Source: Acidobacteriota bacterium
GTDB taxonomy: Bacteria > Acidobacteriota > UBA890 > WLXD01
DNA length: 49,097 nt
Assembly (NCBI GenBank): GCA_029263335.1
Contig: JAJCXS010000253.1
Span: 1 to 49,097, forward strand
Direction of reading: 5' to 3'
Shown: positions 18,054 to 27,545 of the stretch, in pieces
Layout of the letters: each line of letters starts with the position of its first letter
Position numbering within the stretch: the stretch's first letter is position 1
Position numbers and translations under genes: made by a program
The notes under the pieces: model-generated
Databases searched by the model: none
Told to the model about the DNA's origin: nothing
What the model saw: the letters and a program-made list of their open reading frames with translations, nothing else

Positions 18054-19070
18054 TTAGCGGCTGCGGAGTGCGTCGGCCGCCGCAGTCCCTTCCATGACGC
18101 GACGCGTATCGCCTTCGACCTCGATATCGACGTATTCGAGGGGCGGACCTTCGGCGACACGGGGCAATTCGACCCCCGCGGTGGCCGCTTCGTTGTCGCC
18201 AGCGGGGTCGTCGGGTGCGGGTTCTTCGTCTGGCGGCGGAGGTTGCTGTGAGTCGACCGCCGGCGGGGCGGACGACTGGTCTTCGGCCGCTTCCATCGCA
18301 GCGGGCACCGGCAACGGTCGAAAGCGAACCATTAGCGTGCCTCCCGCGGCGGCGCATGCCACCGGCGAAGCGACCCGGTCGGCGGCCGCAGCGGCGAGCG
18401 CGGCTGCAATGCTCCCAGTTCCGGAGCTCAGAGTCTCGGCCTCCACGCCGCGCTCGTAGACGCGGAAATAGAGCGCCTGTTCCTCATCCACCCGGACGAA
18501 ATCAACATTGGCACCCGCCGGTTGCAGGTCCTTGTGGTTGCGTATCGCCCGGCCGAGATAGCGCACCGGCAGGTCGTCCGGATCCTCATGTAGGACCACG
18601 AAGAACGGGAGACCGGCGATCACGTACGTGCCGACCAGATCGCGTCCTTCAACTCGGATGCGTCGTTGCGGCCATACCCTGCCACCGCCCGGGACCGTCA
18701 CGCGAACACTGCGCCCGTCGACGAACCCCTCAACAATGCCGACACCGGTGTGAAGGCGCACCTCGGCCGGGGACAGACCCTCGTCGGCGAGGAATCGCAC
18801 CGCACAGCGCGCGGCGTTGCCCGAGAACTCGGCCCGAGAGCCATCGGCGTTCCAGAGCTGCATGCGACCGTGGACCCCCTCCTCGAGATCTTCGGTGGTG
18901 ATCAGCACCAGCCCGTCGGCACCGACCGAGGCCCCGCGGCGGCATAGGGCACGGGCGACGCGCGAGCCATCGGAAAAACCCGGCTCCTGACGAGAGTCGA
19001 CGATGATGAAATCGTTACCCGCGCCGGAGTACTTGGTGAAGGCCAAGCTCTTTCGAGTAGCGGCGCTCAA
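18054..19070 (-). CDS. dapF: DapF-like diaminopimelate epimerase family protein lacking both catalytic cysteines
   Basis: 338 residues from TTG 19070, chosen for an AGGAG six bases upstream and the TTGA overlap with the preceding gene. The two-lobed epimerase fold is clear: FTKYSGAGNDF at 11-21, NADGS at 74-78, AGANVDFVR at 185-193 and the YERG substrate-binding pair (E206, R207). The proton-transfer cysteines of DapF (Cys73 and Cys217 in the usual numbering) are Ser83 (EFSGNAARC) and Ser216 (TLSSGTGS); I checked both codons, TCG and TCC. A Pro/Glu/Asp-rich insert (about 258-311) interrupts the last strands and makes the protein about 60 residues longer than normal. DapF activity is therefore doubtful. 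It could be a degenerate paralogue or use different chemistry. Confidence 0.85.
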   Translation of the reverse strand: MSAATRKSLAFTKYSGAGNDFIIVDSRQEPGFSDGSRVARALCRRGASVGADGLVLITTEDLEEGVHGRMQLWNADGSRAEFSGNAARCAVRFLADEGLSPAEVRLHTGVGIVEGFVDGRSVRVTVPGGGRVWPQRRIRVEGRDLVGTYVIAGLPFFVVLHEDPDDLPVRYLGRAIRNHKDLQPAGANVDFVRVDEEQALYFRVYERGVEAETLSSGTGSIAAALAAAAADRVASPVACAAAGGTLMVRFRPLPVPAAMEAAEDQSSAPPAVDSQQPPPPDEEPAPDDPAGDNEAATAGVELPRVAEGPPLEYVDIEVEGDTRRVMEGTAAADALRSR

Positions 19071-20875
19071 GGCTTCTCCTCTGCCGGCAGAGTTGCTGCC
19101 GCGGCCAAACTCACGTTGCCGCTCTCGTCCACGGCTTCTACGACGTAGACCCACTCCACGCTGCCGTCCGAAAGAGAGTCGATGAAACGGTTCTCCGAGA
19201 TGATGACCGGCGTCAGCATGTCCCATCCGTCGGTGGTAAGCCGGTTGCGCAGCTGTCGACGGGCGGGCCCTGCGTCCGGGTCCGTTTCCGGTGCCTCCAC
19301 CGCATCATCGGCCCCCGCGGCGTCGGTCTCGGGGTCATCTCCGGCCACGGCGGGGTACACGAGCCCGGCGAGTGGTCCGGGAAGCTCGGGCGCCGGCGCG
19401 GCATGCCGGTATACACGGTAGCCGCGCAGATCACGTATCCGCACCTCATCCCAGCGCAGCGTCACCCGGCTCGCGGCGCGTACGGCAGAGAGTCCCTGCA
19501 CAGCCGGAGGCGTGAAGATGTCCTCCACACGGACGGTATCGGTGACGACGCCGACGCTCTCCTTGCGCGGGCCTGTCGGTGGTGTCGCAGCTGTTGCCGT
19601 TGGCTGAGCCGCAGGCGTCACGGGCGCCGCGGGTCGTAGCGCGAGCTCCTCGTCCTCTAGTGTCGGCGTTCGAACGATCGCGCGCACCTCGTACGCGTGG
19701 CGTTCGTTCCACTCCATCGCCGTATCCAGGAAGACGGCCTCGCTCAACGGAGTCGGGGTGATGAGGGTCGCGTCCGGCGGCCCTTCCGCAGTGGGCAGTC
19801 GGTAGACGTTGTATTCCAGCTCGTCGGCATCGAGATCTACGCCCAGGAGGTCCGCCGCTGGCGCCTCCCACATCAGCAGGACACCCGACGCGAGTACCGT
19901 TGCCTGTACAGCGGCGGGCGGCAGTGGCACCGCGCTCGGGGCAAGGGCAACGATGCGATCGATGTCGCTCTCGCGGCCTCGCGTCGAAACGGTCCGCAGC
20001 GCGAAGAAGTAGCGCGTACGAATGGCGCCGGGGTCGGGGACTCCCACCTGGTGGCTGAATTGAACCACTCCGCCGCGCAGGTAATCGTTGATCTGCGCCA
20101 GTGGAATCGACCCCACAACTTCGGCATCTTCTTCGAAGAGTCCGACATCCAGATTGGTCTCGTAGTCGCGCGTGCGCGCCACCCGTCCCGCGGCCTCGAC
20201 TACGCGTATCGCGTCGGGCAGGCTCGGTGGCCGGTTGACGTCGACGATGGCGGTGGGCATGCCGAGGTAGTCCCACAGATCATCAACTGCCTGGTCGAGA
20301 CGGTCGGCTGCCTCCAGTATCGTGTCCGGCGTGATGCTTCCCCCGCGCCAGAGTTGCCGCACCGTGCTGGGTAGCCGGCGAATGGCGATCTCGGCCTCGG
20401 TCAGCAGCTCCTCTCCCTCCACCGGTTCTTCCGGCTCCTGGTCAATGGGCTCCGGGAAGGTCGGCAACGGCTCGCCGGCCGCTTCCGCGGCTGCGATCGC
20501 CGCTGCCATTTCGGCATCCCGCTGGCGCTGGGCCGCGGCCTCCTCGGCCGCCTCCACGGCCGTGCGAGCTTCCTCCAGTCGTTCCCTGCGCTCGCGGTCC
20601 AGAACCAGCGCCAGCACGTCGGCCGTAACCGCCGGATAGCGCTGCGGCAGGGCGAGGATCTCGATGCGATCGAGGTCGACGAGCACGCCGTCGGCGCTCA
20701 TCACCGCGGATGGTGGGGCGTCGAAGCGAAGCAGTGCCTCGGTGCCGCGCTGTGCCACGGTCAGCAGCGGCGGCTTCGGCGGCAGCAACTGCAGCGGCGG
20801 CAGCGGGTCTCCATATGAGCCACAGGCCACGGTGGCCAGCGTTAGCGCCAGAGTCGTAATGCGGGGTTGGCTCAC
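19067..20875 (-). CDS. Lipoprotein with fibronectin type III-like domains and an LptM-like N-terminus
   Basis: 602 residues from GTG 20875, overlapping the hslU stop. The signal ends in a lipobox (TLATVAC, Cys18), followed by [20 protein letters not shown]-x-x-G-x-P-L-x-x-P resembles the LptM/YifL start (CGLKGPLYFPP), and lptM lies next to dapF in many proteobacteria, as here. A charged Ala/Glu-rich helical stretch (about 110-165) precedes an all-beta part. At least two FN3-like modules follow: one near 310-400 ([26 protein letters not shown]) and one near 455-595 ([28 protein letters not shown]). It is predicted to be lipid-anchored, facing the periplasm. Function is unknown; an LptM-like role is an inference from motif and position. 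Confidence 0.75.
   Translation of the reverse strand: MSQPRITTLALTLATVACGSYGDPLPPLQLLPPKPPLLTVAQRGTEALLRFDAPPSAVMSADGVLVDLDRIEILALPQRYPAVTADVLALVLDRERRERLEEARTAVEAAEEAAAQRQRDAEMAAAIAAAEAAGEPLPTFPEPIDQEPEEPVEGEELLTEAEIAIRRLPSTVRQLWRGGSITPDTILEAADRLDQAVDDLWDYLGMPTAIVDVNRPPSLPDAIRVVEAAGRVARTRDYETNLDVGLFEEDAEVVGSIPLAQINDYLRGGVVQFSHQVGVPDPGAIRTRYFFALRTVSTRGRESDIDRIVALAPSAVPLPPAAVQATVLASGVLLMWEAPAADLLGVDLDADELEYNVYRLPTAEGPPDATLITPTPLSEAVFLDTAMEWNERHAYEVRAIVRTPTLEDEELALRPAAPVTPAAQPTATAATPPTGPRKESVGVVTDTVRVEDIFTPPAVQGLSAVRAASRVTLRWDEVRIRDLRGYRVYRHAAPAPELPGPLAGLVYPAVAGDDPETDAAGADDAVEAPETDPDAGPARRQLRNRLTTDGWDMLTPVIISENRFIDSLSDGSVEWVYVVEAVDESGNVSLAAAATLPAEEKP
19076..19080 (-). promoter_or_regulatory. 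Ribosome binding site deciding the TTG start of the dapF-like gene
   Basis: AGGAG read on the minus strand, five bases before TTG 19070. It selects a start that gives the standard DapF N-terminus, although an upstream in-frame start exists inside the preceding gene. Confidence 0.65.
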
Positions 20876-22290
20876 AGGATGTACTTGGAAAGGTCTTGGT
20901 CGGCGACCAGCTCGGAGAGCGTCTCGCGAACGTATTCTTCGTCGATTACCACATTGTCTCCACTGCGCTCCGGCGCCTCGAACGAAAGAGACTCCAACAC
21001 CTTCTCCATCATTGTATGCAGTCGGCGGGCGCCGATATTCTCGGTGCGCTCGTTGACGGTTGCAGCGAGCTCGGCGAGCGCGTGCAGCGCCTCATCGGCA
21101 AAGGTCAGGACAACCTCTTCGGTGGCCATCAGTGCCGTGTACTGACGAACCAACGAATTCTCCGGCTCGGTCAGAATGCGGAAGAGATCCTCCCTCGTGA
21201 GCGCTTCCAGTTCCACGCGTAGCGGGAATCGTCCTTGCAGCTCCGGGATCAGGTCGCTCGGCTTGGATACGTGAAAGGCTCCGGCGGCGAGAAAGAGGAT
21301 GTGGTCGGTGCGCACCATCCCGTTGCGGGTCTTGACCACCGTGCCCTCGACGATCGGGAGAATGTCGCGCTGTACGCCTTCGCGTGAAACGTCGGGCCCC
21401 TGGGCTCCCTGGCGGCCGGCGATCTTGTCGATCTCGTCCAGGAAGATAATCCCCGATGCCTCGGCCCGCTGAAGCCCCTCGCGACAGACCTCGTCCTCGT
21501 CGATGAGCGTGTCGGCGGCTTCCCGTGCCAGATGCTCGCGCGCTTCGGACACGGTCATGCGCCGACGTTTCTTGCGGCCGCTCCCGAACATCCCCGGGAG
21601 CATTTCCTTCATGTTGACGTCCATGGTGTCGGCGCCCTGCCCGGTGAAGATCTGGAAGGAGGGCGAGTTGTTGTCGTCGACCTCGACCTCTACCGAGCGA
21701 TCATCCAGTTCGCCGGCCAGCAGTTGGGCGCGTAGCTTCTGCCGTGTCGCGCGCCGCGAGCGAACTTCTTCCTCGTGGTCCGTGGAACCCTCGACGTCCG
21801 GAGGGCCGGGTGGCGCCGGGGCGACTGGCGGGAGCAGAAGATCCAACAGCCGTTCCTCGGCGTGGGCGCGAGCTTTCATGACGACGCGGCCGGTGTGTTC
21901 CTGCCGCACCAGGTCCATCGAAATGTCTACCAGGTCGCGTACCATCGATTCGACGTCGCGCCCGACGTAGCCAACCTCCGTGAACTTGGTGGCTTCTACC
22001 TTGAGAAAGGGCGACCCGGTGAGTTTCGAGAGACGCCTCGAAATCTCGGTCTTGCCCACCCCGGTAGGGCCGATCATGAGAATGTTCTTGGGCGCCACCT
22101 CGTCGACCAGATCCGCAGGCAACTGCAGGCGTCGTTGTCGGTTGCGGATGGCGATCGCCACCGCGCGTTTGGCGGCTGCCTGGCCGACGATGAACTTGTC
22201 GAGCAGCTCCACGATTTGCCGCGGCGTCATGTTGTCGCGATCAACACCGCTATCGCCGTCGTCGAGTCGTTCGGGCAGCGTGATGGCCAT
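20872..22290 (-). CDS. hslU: HslU, ATPase subunit of the HslUV protease
   Basis: 472 residues; most HslU are about 440, and the first 20 residues here precede the usual start ([17 protein letters not shown], which would be ATG 22230). The Walker [10 protein letters not shown] and Walker [10 protein letters not shown] motifs are intact. The I-domain (about 120-250) lies between them with the normal charged sequence, and the C-terminus DQDLSKYIL is the conserved tail that inserts into HslV to activate it. HslU unfolds substrates and feeds them to HslV in the cytoplasm. It is 30 bases downstream of hslV and overlaps the FN3 lipoprotein gene. Confidence 0.95.
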   Translation of the reverse strand: MAITLPERLDDGDSGVDRDNMTPRQIVELLDKFIVGQAAAKRAVAIAIRNRQRRLQLPADLVDEVAPKNILMIGPTGVGKTEISRRLSKLTGSPFLKVEATKFTEVGYVGRDVESMVRDLVDISMDLVRQEHTGRVVMKARAHAEERLLDLLLPPVAPAPPGPPDVEGSTDHEEEVRSRRATRQKLRAQLLAGELDDRSVEVEVDDNNSPSFQIFTGQGADTMDVNMKEMLPGMFGSGRKKRRRMTVSEAREHLAREAADTLIDEDEVCREGLQRAEASGIIFLDEIDKIAGRQGAQGPDVSREGVQRDILPIVEGTVVKTRNGMVRTDHILFLAAGAFHVSKPSDLIPELQGRFPLRVELEALTREDLFRILTEPENSLVRQYTALMATEEVVLTFADEALHALAELAATVNERTENIGARRLHTMMEKVLESLSFEAPERSGDNVVIDEEYVRETLSELVADQDLSKYIL

Positions 22291-22320
22291 AATTCGATGC
22301 TGTCGGGATGAGCGCGGCGG

Positions 22321-22866
22321 CTAGGTGGTGGGGAGCGTTTCGACCAAGATGTGGTCGTTGGTATAGATGTCGATTTCGGCTGCTGTTCGCAGCGCCTCGC
22401 GAGCGACCTCTTCGGCGTTCATCTCAGTGTGGCGGAGAAGTACCCGCGCTGCGGCGAGCGCCACGGAGCCGCCCGACCCAATCACCAGCACGCCGTCGTC
22501 TGGCTCGATCACGTCGCCATTGCCGGAAACCAGAACCGAGGCCTTTTCGTCGGCGACGATGAGAAGAGCCTCGAGATGCCGCAAGGCCTTGTCGCCGCGC
22601 CACTCGGAGGCCAGTTCCACGGCGGCGCGTTGCAGATTGCCGTTGAAGGCCTCGAGCTTCGCTTCGAAGCGCGTGAACAGTGCCAGGCCGTCGGCGGAAG
22701 AACCCGCGAACCCGGCCAGCACACGATCGCCGTACATTCGACGCACCTTCCGGGCGCCGGCCTTCATGACCGTGTTACCGAGGGTGACCTGTCCGTCGCC
22801 AGCGAGGGCTACTTGGTTGTCGCGCCGTACGCAGCAGACGGTGGTGCCGTGGAATCCGCTTGGCAT
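22321..22866 (-). CDS. hslV: HslV, peptidase subunit of the HslUV protease
   Basis: 181 residues from ATG 22866, a normal HslV length; an ATG 33 bases further upstream would add 11 atypical residues. The sequence [17 protein letters not shown] contains the catalytic N-terminal Thr, exposed by removing a short propeptide ending in Gly. [15 protein letters not shown] and the [12 protein letters not shown] segment are typical of HslV, as is [14 protein letters not shown]. It forms a double hexamer with Thr protease activity, capped by HslU. Gene order xerC-hslV-hslU is shared with many deltaproteobacteria. Confidence 0.95.
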   Translation of the reverse strand: MPSGFHGTTVCCVRRDNQVALAGDGQVTLGNTVMKAGARKVRRMYGDRVLAGFAGSSADGLALFTRFEAKLEAFNGNLQRAAVELASEWRGDKALRHLEALLIVADEKASVLVSGNGDVIEPDDGVLVIGSGGSVALAAARVLLRHTEMNAEEVAREALRTAAEIDIYTNDHILVETLPTT

Positions 22867-22872
22867 GCGGCG

Positions 22873-22878
22873 ATTGTA
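22873..22878 (-). promoter_or_regulatory. Possible -10 element immediately before hslV
   Basis: TACAAT on the minus strand ends six bases before ATG 22866, which would place transcription start at or next to the start codon and give a leaderless message. No convincing -35 is seen, so this is only a candidate. Confidence 0.25.
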
Positions 22879-22941
22879 GCAAGGTGGTCGCTTGCCCATA
22901 CGTCCGGGAGCGCCGGGTCGCCCCGGTCGTTCATCAAGAGG

Positions 22942-23946
22942 CTAATCCTGGTCACGGCGCGCCCGCGGGTGGGAGGCCCGGTAGACATCCTGTAGCCGGC
23001 GGGTGGACAGGTGCGTATAACGTTGCGTGGTGGCGAGCGACTCGTGGCCGAGCAGCTCCTGGATGGCGCGCAGGTCGGCCCCCGAGTTCAGTAGATGCGT
23101 GGCGAAGGAGTGGCGCAGCGCATGCGGCGTGACCCGCTTGGCGATGGGACTCTCGCGTAGTCGCCGGTCGAGGATGCGGCGTAACGCATCCGTCGTCACG
23201 CGACCGCCATGATCGCCGAGAAAGAGCGCGCGGGTGGCGTCCTGGCGAACGGTCGCGTTCATCTTCCGCCGCCTCGGGGCTTCTCCCGCCAGCCAACTGT
23301 TTCTGACCGGCAGCCACGCATCGAGTGCGGCCCGCGCGCGCGAGCCGAACGGCACGATGCGTTCCTTGGCTCCCTTACCGAGTACCAATAGCGTGTCGTC
23401 CGCCCGCACTTTGTCGCGGTTCAGCCCGGCGATCTCGCTGGCGCGGAGCCCGGTGGCATAGAGGAGTTCGAGCAACGCACGGTCGCGGGTCCCGGCGGGG
23501 GACCGATCGGCGAATCCCAACAGCGAGTCGACGTCTGCCTCGGTCAGGAAACGCGGCAAGCGTTGTTCGGCTTTGGGGTTGCGGACCTGCCGGGCCGGGT
23601 TGTTGTCGAGAGTTCCTTCGCGGCACAGGAAGTTGCCGAAGGAACGCACCGCGGCGAGTTTGCGCCCTATCGTGACCGACGACAGGCGCGCCTCGTGCAT
23701 CCGCGCGCTCCAGGCCCGTACGGCCTCCGCGGTGATGGCGGTGGCGGGGATTGCCGGGGCATCGGCCACGCGCTTGACGCGATTGCCGCGATAGTCGGTT
23801 TCCTCGCCACTGACGAAGGCGGCCAAGAAGTTGGCGAACTGGTCGAGATCGCTGCGGTAGGCACGCAGCGTGTGTGTCGAGGCGTCTTCTTCGAGACGTT
23901 TCGCTTCGAGGAAGTCGTCGCGGTCGAGCAGTCGCGTGGTCGTCAT
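22942..23946 (-). CDS. xerC: Tyrosine recombinase XerC
   Basis: 334 residues from ATG 23946; upstream in-frame codons give an atypical sequence and overlap the tlpA-like gene. An N-terminal SAM-like DNA-binding domain (about 10-120) precedes the catalytic domain. The catalytic residues are all present: R168 (TGLRASE), K191 (LGKGAKER), H275 and R278 (HALRHSFATH), H301 (LLGHESL) and nucleophile Y310 (TTQRYTHLS). With its partner XerD it resolves chromosome dimers at dif. Its position beside hslVU and topA marks it as the housekeeping enzyme, not a mobile-element integrase. Confidence 0.94.
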   Translation of the reverse strand: MTTTRLLDRDDFLEAKRLEEDASTHTLRAYRSDLDQFANFLAAFVSGEETDYRGNRVKRVADAPAIPATAITAEAVRAWSARMHEARLSSVTIGRKLAAVRSFGNFLCREGTLDNNPARQVRNPKAEQRLPRFLTEADVDSLLGFADRSPAGTRDRALLELLYATGLRASEIAGLNRDKVRADDTLLVLGKGAKERIVPFGSRARAALDAWLPVRNSWLAGEAPRRRKMNATVRQDATRALFLGDHGGRVTTDALRRILDRRLRESPIAKRVTPHALRHSFATHLLNSGADLRAIQELLGHESLATTQRYTHLSTRRLQDVYRASHPRARRDQD

Positions 23947-23992
23947 CAGCTGGTCGGCGGCAGTCCGCCACGGACCATCCGCATGCGGCGGT

Positions 23993-24604
23993 CTAGTTGG
24001 TGGCCTGTGTCTGCCGCTCTTGCAGGAGCTGATCGATGAGCACCCGCAACGCATCGGTCTTGTTGGGCACGGCACCCATCCACTTCTTGCGGATCTTCCA
24101 ATTCGAGTCCACCAGGTAGGTCATCGGGAATCCGTAGATCGGACCCCACGACGTTTCGATCTCCGAATTCCCCATGACGATGGGGTACTCGAGGCTGAAC
24201 TCCATCGTTCCGACGCGGATGGGACGAGCGACCCATTCGCCGACCTGCTCCGCACTGCCCGACTGTAGCGTGATGCCGAGCATTTCGACATCCTGCTCGA
24301 CGTAGTCAGCATGCAGTGCGTTGTAGTGCGGAATCTCCGTCAGACACGGCCCGCACCAGGTCGCCCAGAAGTCGACCACCATGATCTTGCCCTTGTATTC
24401 GTCGGAGCTGATCGGCGTTCCGTCGAGCGCGTGAACCACGAAATCGGGCGCACTCGCGGCCGGGTCGAGCACCGTGCCGGCGCCTGCGTTGCCGTGAACA
24501 TCGCCAGGAATCGTCTCGGCGTGCGGAAACACCACGTAGCCGAGAGAAAAGGCGAGCGCGCCGATCACCAGGATTAGCAGGGCAGGGCGGAACTTGTCGA
24601 ACAT
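23993..24604 (-). CDS. TlpA/ResA-like membrane-anchored thioredoxin
   Basis: 203 residues. An N-terminal helix (LLILVIGALAFSLGYVVF) anchors the protein with the domain outside the cytoplasm. The thioredoxin fold has MVVDFWATWCGPCLTEIP with the redox pair C-G-P-C, and the cis-Pro region GFPMTYLVD. Proteins of this type reduce disulfides in cytochrome c maturation or other envelope proteins. It sits between xerC and topA, where Geobacter-type genomes usually have trmFO. Nothing in the window names its substrate; the LptM-like lipoprotein nearby is suggestive only. Confidence 0.9.
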   Translation of the reverse strand: MFDKFRPALLILVIGALAFSLGYVVFPHAETIPGDVHGNAGAGTVLDPAASAPDFVVHALDGTPISSDEYKGKIMVVDFWATWCGPCLTEIPHYNALHADYVEQDVEMLGITLQSGSAEQVGEWVARPIRVGTMEFSLEYPIVMGNSEIETSWGPIYGFPMTYLVDSNWKIRKKWMGAVPNKTDALRVLIDQLLQERQTQATN

Positions 24605-24797
24605 ATTGGCCCCCGTGGCTCGGCAGCGAACGCGCCCTCATTGCAGGCATGATCCCCAAGCCAGGCAGGATTACAGACGGAATGGAAGTTGCGGACCATT
24701 CTAGCTCGCGGGCGTCTCCCGACAGAGCATGCCCGACGGAATGGCCGCGGTCATGAGTCTCTTTGCCGCGGCGCTCCGGGCGGTTTCTAACGCGCGC
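24605..24797 (-). other. Gap between topA and the tlpA-like gene
   Basis: 193 bases with no coding support. I see no tRNA, strong hairpin with T-run or convincing promoter; a promoter for the tlpA-xerC-hslVU run may lie here but could not be recognised. Confidence 0.4.
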
Positions 24798-27461
24798 CTA
24801 GGAACTCTTCTTGGCCGCTTTCTTCTTGGCAACCTTCTTCTTTGCCGTCTTCTTCTTTGCTTTCTTCTTCTTGGCTTTCTTCTTCTTCTTGCGCCGCGGG
24901 CCCGCCGCACGGCGCTTCTCGAGCAGGTCGAGCGCCTCCTCCAGAGTCAGCGCGGCGGGGTCGGCGAAGCCTTTTGGCAGCGATGCGTTGGTCTCACCGT
25001 CAGTGACGTAGGGGCCGTAGCGGCCGTCGAGCATCTTGATCTCGCCGCCGTCGAGTTGCTCGACGTTTTCGAAGATCTTCAACTGCTTCGGTGAGCGCCG
25101 GAAGCCTTTCTTCTCCTGCGCGAGAAGTTCGAGGGAGCGGGCGACCGTCAGGGTCAGCAGATCATCGCTGGCGGCGAGACTACGAGTGTCGTCACCGCGC
25201 TTGATGTAGGGGCCGTAGCGACCGTTGGCGGCCGTGATGTCGTTGCCGTCGGCATCCTGGCCAACTATTTTCGGAAACGCCAGCAGCTGGACGGCCACTT
25301 CGAGCGAGACCTCGGCCGGCGACATCCCTTTCAGTAGCGATGCCATCTTCGGCTTCTTCTTCTTGTCCTCGGGGTCGGGATCGCCCAGTTGCACGTACGG
25401 TCCGTAGCGCCCGACCTTGAGATAGATCGGCTGGTTCGTGTCGGGGTGGGCGCCCAGCGGCTCATCGGCCTTCTCGGCGTGGGCGATCAACTCGCTGGCC
25501 CGTTCGATGGTGACCTCATCGGGGCAGATCCCCTCGGGGATATTGGCGGTCGATTCGTCACGCTGGAGAAACGGACCATAGCGTCCAACCCGAATGATGA
25601 TCGGTCGGCCCTGATCGTCGCTGCCCAGGGGGATGCTGCACACCTCGCGCGGGTCGATCTCGTCCACCTTGGTATCGAGCAGAGGCTTGAGGCCGGGCAT
25701 GCCGTTGCCGAAGTAGAACTCACGTAGATACGGCAACGGCTCACGCTCGCCGCGCGCGATGCGGTCGAGGCGGTTCTCCATCCGTGCGGTGAAATCGGTA
25801 TCGATAAGGTGGCCGAGGTGACGCTCCATGAGATTCACCACGGCAAACGCGGTGAATGTGGGCACGAGAGCGTTGCCTTTGCGGAAGGTGTACTCGCGCC
25901 GCTCGATGGTGTTGATGATGGAGGCGTAGGTGCTCGGTCGTCCGATGCCCGACTCCTCGAGGGCACGAATCAGGCCGGCCTCGGTCAGGCGCTGCGGCGG
26001 CTTGGTGAGGTGCTCCTCCGTCTCGATCTGCGGCGCCACGGACTGACCTTCCTCCACCGCGGGAAGCAGGCGATCCTGCTCGGCGAGGGCGCCCTTCGGA
26101 TCCGGTCGCCCCTCCACGTAGGCGCGCAGGAAGCCCGGAAAATCGATGCGCGACCCGGTGGCACGGAACGCGGCGCGCGATCCGTCGGTATCCGAGTTCA
26201 CCACGGTTACGGCCATTCGATGGCCACGGGCGTCCAGCATCTGGCAGGCCATGGTGCGCTTCCAAATGAGGTCGTAGAGCTTGGCCTCGTCGGGGCCGGT
26301 TGCCCGGCGCACCTCCTCGACCGAGGTGATCTTGCTGCCAGCAGGCCGGATCGCCTCGTGGGCCTCCTGGGCGTTCTTTACCTTGGTCTGATAACTACGC
26401 GGCGCCTCGGGCAAGTACTCCTTGCCGTAGGTAGCCTCGATGCTGGCCCGTGTCTGAGCCAGGGCTTCCCCTGAGAGTGTGACCGAGTCGGTCCGCATGT
26501 AGGTGATGAAGCCGTTTTCGTACAGGGCTTGCGCCGCTCTCATGGTGCGGCGTGCCTGGAAGCCGAGCTTGCGGTTGGCTTCCTGCTGCAGTGTCGATGT
26601 CGTGAACGGCGGGGCCGGTGTCCGCTTGAAGGGTTTTTCCTCGACCGCGCTGACGCAGAACTCCTGCGGCATGAGAGCCTGGGCCAGCGCTCCTGACTCC
26701 TCTCGGCTCAAGAGTCGAACGGCGGGATCCTTCAGGCGTCCGGTGTCGGGGTCAAAATCGCCGCTGCGCGCCAATCGCTGCCCGTCGAGCGTGCGGAGCT
26801 TGGCTTCGAACTTCTCTCCGGAATCGGTGGTGAATTCCGCCACCAGGTCCCAGTACTCGGCGGGAACGAAGCGCATTCGGGCGCGCTCACGATCGACCAG
26901 GATACGGATCGCCACGCTCTGCACCCGGCCCGCCGAGAGTCCGGAAGCGACCTTGCGCCACAGAACAGGCGATACGAGATAGCCGTACAGACGGTCGATT
27001 ATCCGTCGGGCCTCTTGCGCCTCCACGAGGTTGCGATCGATCTCGCGTGTCTGTTCCAGCGATTCCAGGATGGCCGCCCGGGTGATCTCGTGAAAGACCA
27101 TCCGTTTGACCGGCACCCTGGGTTTGAGGGTCTCCACCAGGTGATGGCTAATGGCCTCTCCCTCGCGATCCTCATCAGTGGCGAGCAGCAGTTCGTCGGC
27201 GTCCTTGAGCGCGGCCCTCAGCTCCTTGAGCTTGGCCTTCTTTGCCGACTGCACCACGTACAGTGGCTTGAAGTCGTCATCGACGTTAACGCCCAGTCGC
27301 GCCCACGCCTCACTCTTGTGGGCTTTTGGAATCTCGGCAGCGTTCGACGGTAGGTCGCGGATGTGGCCGACGCTCGATTCGACGATGAAGTCGTCACCGA
27401 GGTATTGAGCCAAGGTCCGCGCCTTGGTCGGCGACTCGACAATTACCAGCCGTTTGGACAT
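24798..27461 (-). CDS. topA: DNA topoisomerase I
   Basis: 887 residues. The TOPRIM domain opens the protein (RLVIVESPTKARTL) with the acidic ATDEDREGE cluster at 94-102. The active-site Tyr is Y321 in FITYMRTDSV. The C-terminal part has four beta-repeats, each with a G-R-Y-G-P-[FY] core, instead of the Cys4 zinc fingers of E. coli TopA. The protein ends in about 30 residues of Lys and Ala. It relaxes negative supercoils in the chromosome. The start is a clear ATG at 27461, 84 bases after dprA. Gene order dprA-topA-...-xerC is typical of deltaproteobacteria. Confidence 0.96.
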   Translation of the reverse strand: MSKRLVIVESPTKARTLAQYLGDDFIVESSVGHIRDLPSNAAEIPKAHKSEAWARLGVNVDDDFKPLYVVQSAKKAKLKELRAALKDADELLLATDEDREGEAISHHLVETLKPRVPVKRMVFHEITRAAILESLEQTREIDRNLVEAQEARRIIDRLYGYLVSPVLWRKVASGLSAGRVQSVAIRILVDRERARMRFVPAEYWDLVAEFTTDSGEKFEAKLRTLDGQRLARSGDFDPDTGRLKDPAVRLLSREESGALAQALMPQEFCVSAVEEKPFKRTPAPPFTTSTLQQEANRKLGFQARRTMRAAQALYENGFITYMRTDSVTLSGEALAQTRASIEATYGKEYLPEAPRSYQTKVKNAQEAHEAIRPAGSKITSVEEVRRATGPDEAKLYDLIWKRTMACQMLDARGHRMAVTVVNSDTDGSRAAFRATGSRIDFPGFLRAYVEGRPDPKGALAEQDRLLPAVEEGQSVAPQIETEEHLTKPPQRLTEAGLIRALEESGIGRPSTYASIINTIERREYTFRKGNALVPTFTAFAVVNLMERHLGHLIDTDFTARMENRLDRIARGEREPLPYLREFYFGNGMPGLKPLLDTKVDEIDPREVCSIPLGSDDQGRPIIIRVGRYGPFLQRDESTANIPEGICPDEVTIERASELIAHAEKADEPLGAHPDTNQPIYLKVGRYGPYVQLGDPDPEDKKKKPKMASLLKGMSPAEVSLEVAVQLLAFPKIVGQDADGNDITAANGRYGPYIKRGDDTRSLAASDDLLTLTVARSLELLAQEKKGFRRSPKQLKIFENVEQLDGGEIKMLDGRYGPYVTDGETNASLPKGFADPAALTLEEALDLLEKRRAAGPRRKKKKKAKKKKAKKKTAKKKVAKKKAAKKSS
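24801..24893 (-). repeat. Low-complexity Lys/Ala tail coding region of topA
   Basis: AAG- and GCC-rich codons encode blocks such as KKKKAKKK and KKKVAKKKAAKKSS. Such basic tails are known in TopA of other high-GC bacteria and are thought to help bind DNA in the absence of zinc fingers. The length may vary between strains. Confidence 0.8.
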
Positions 27462-27545
27462 GACAACCCGGGAAGTTCTTGATGGGTGGCGTCGGGAGTC
27501 TAGCAGGGCTCCCGCACACCGTTCTTCGTTGCGGCAAGGGTGCCC

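Noticed and set aside
20872..22290. HslU read as ClpX or another AAA+ ATPase
   Set aside because: No N-terminal zinc finger of ClpX; the C-terminal tail LSKYIL and adjacent hslV fix the identity.
22942..23946. Tyrosine recombinase as a sign of a genomic island
   Set aside because: It is housekeeping XerC in a conserved chromosomal block; no att repeats, tRNA gene or phage genes are present.
24729..25094. Small plus-strand hydrophobic ORF over the end of topA
   Set aside because: It is the complement of the Lys-rich tail (CTT/TTC codons give Leu/Phe) and has no supporting start signal.
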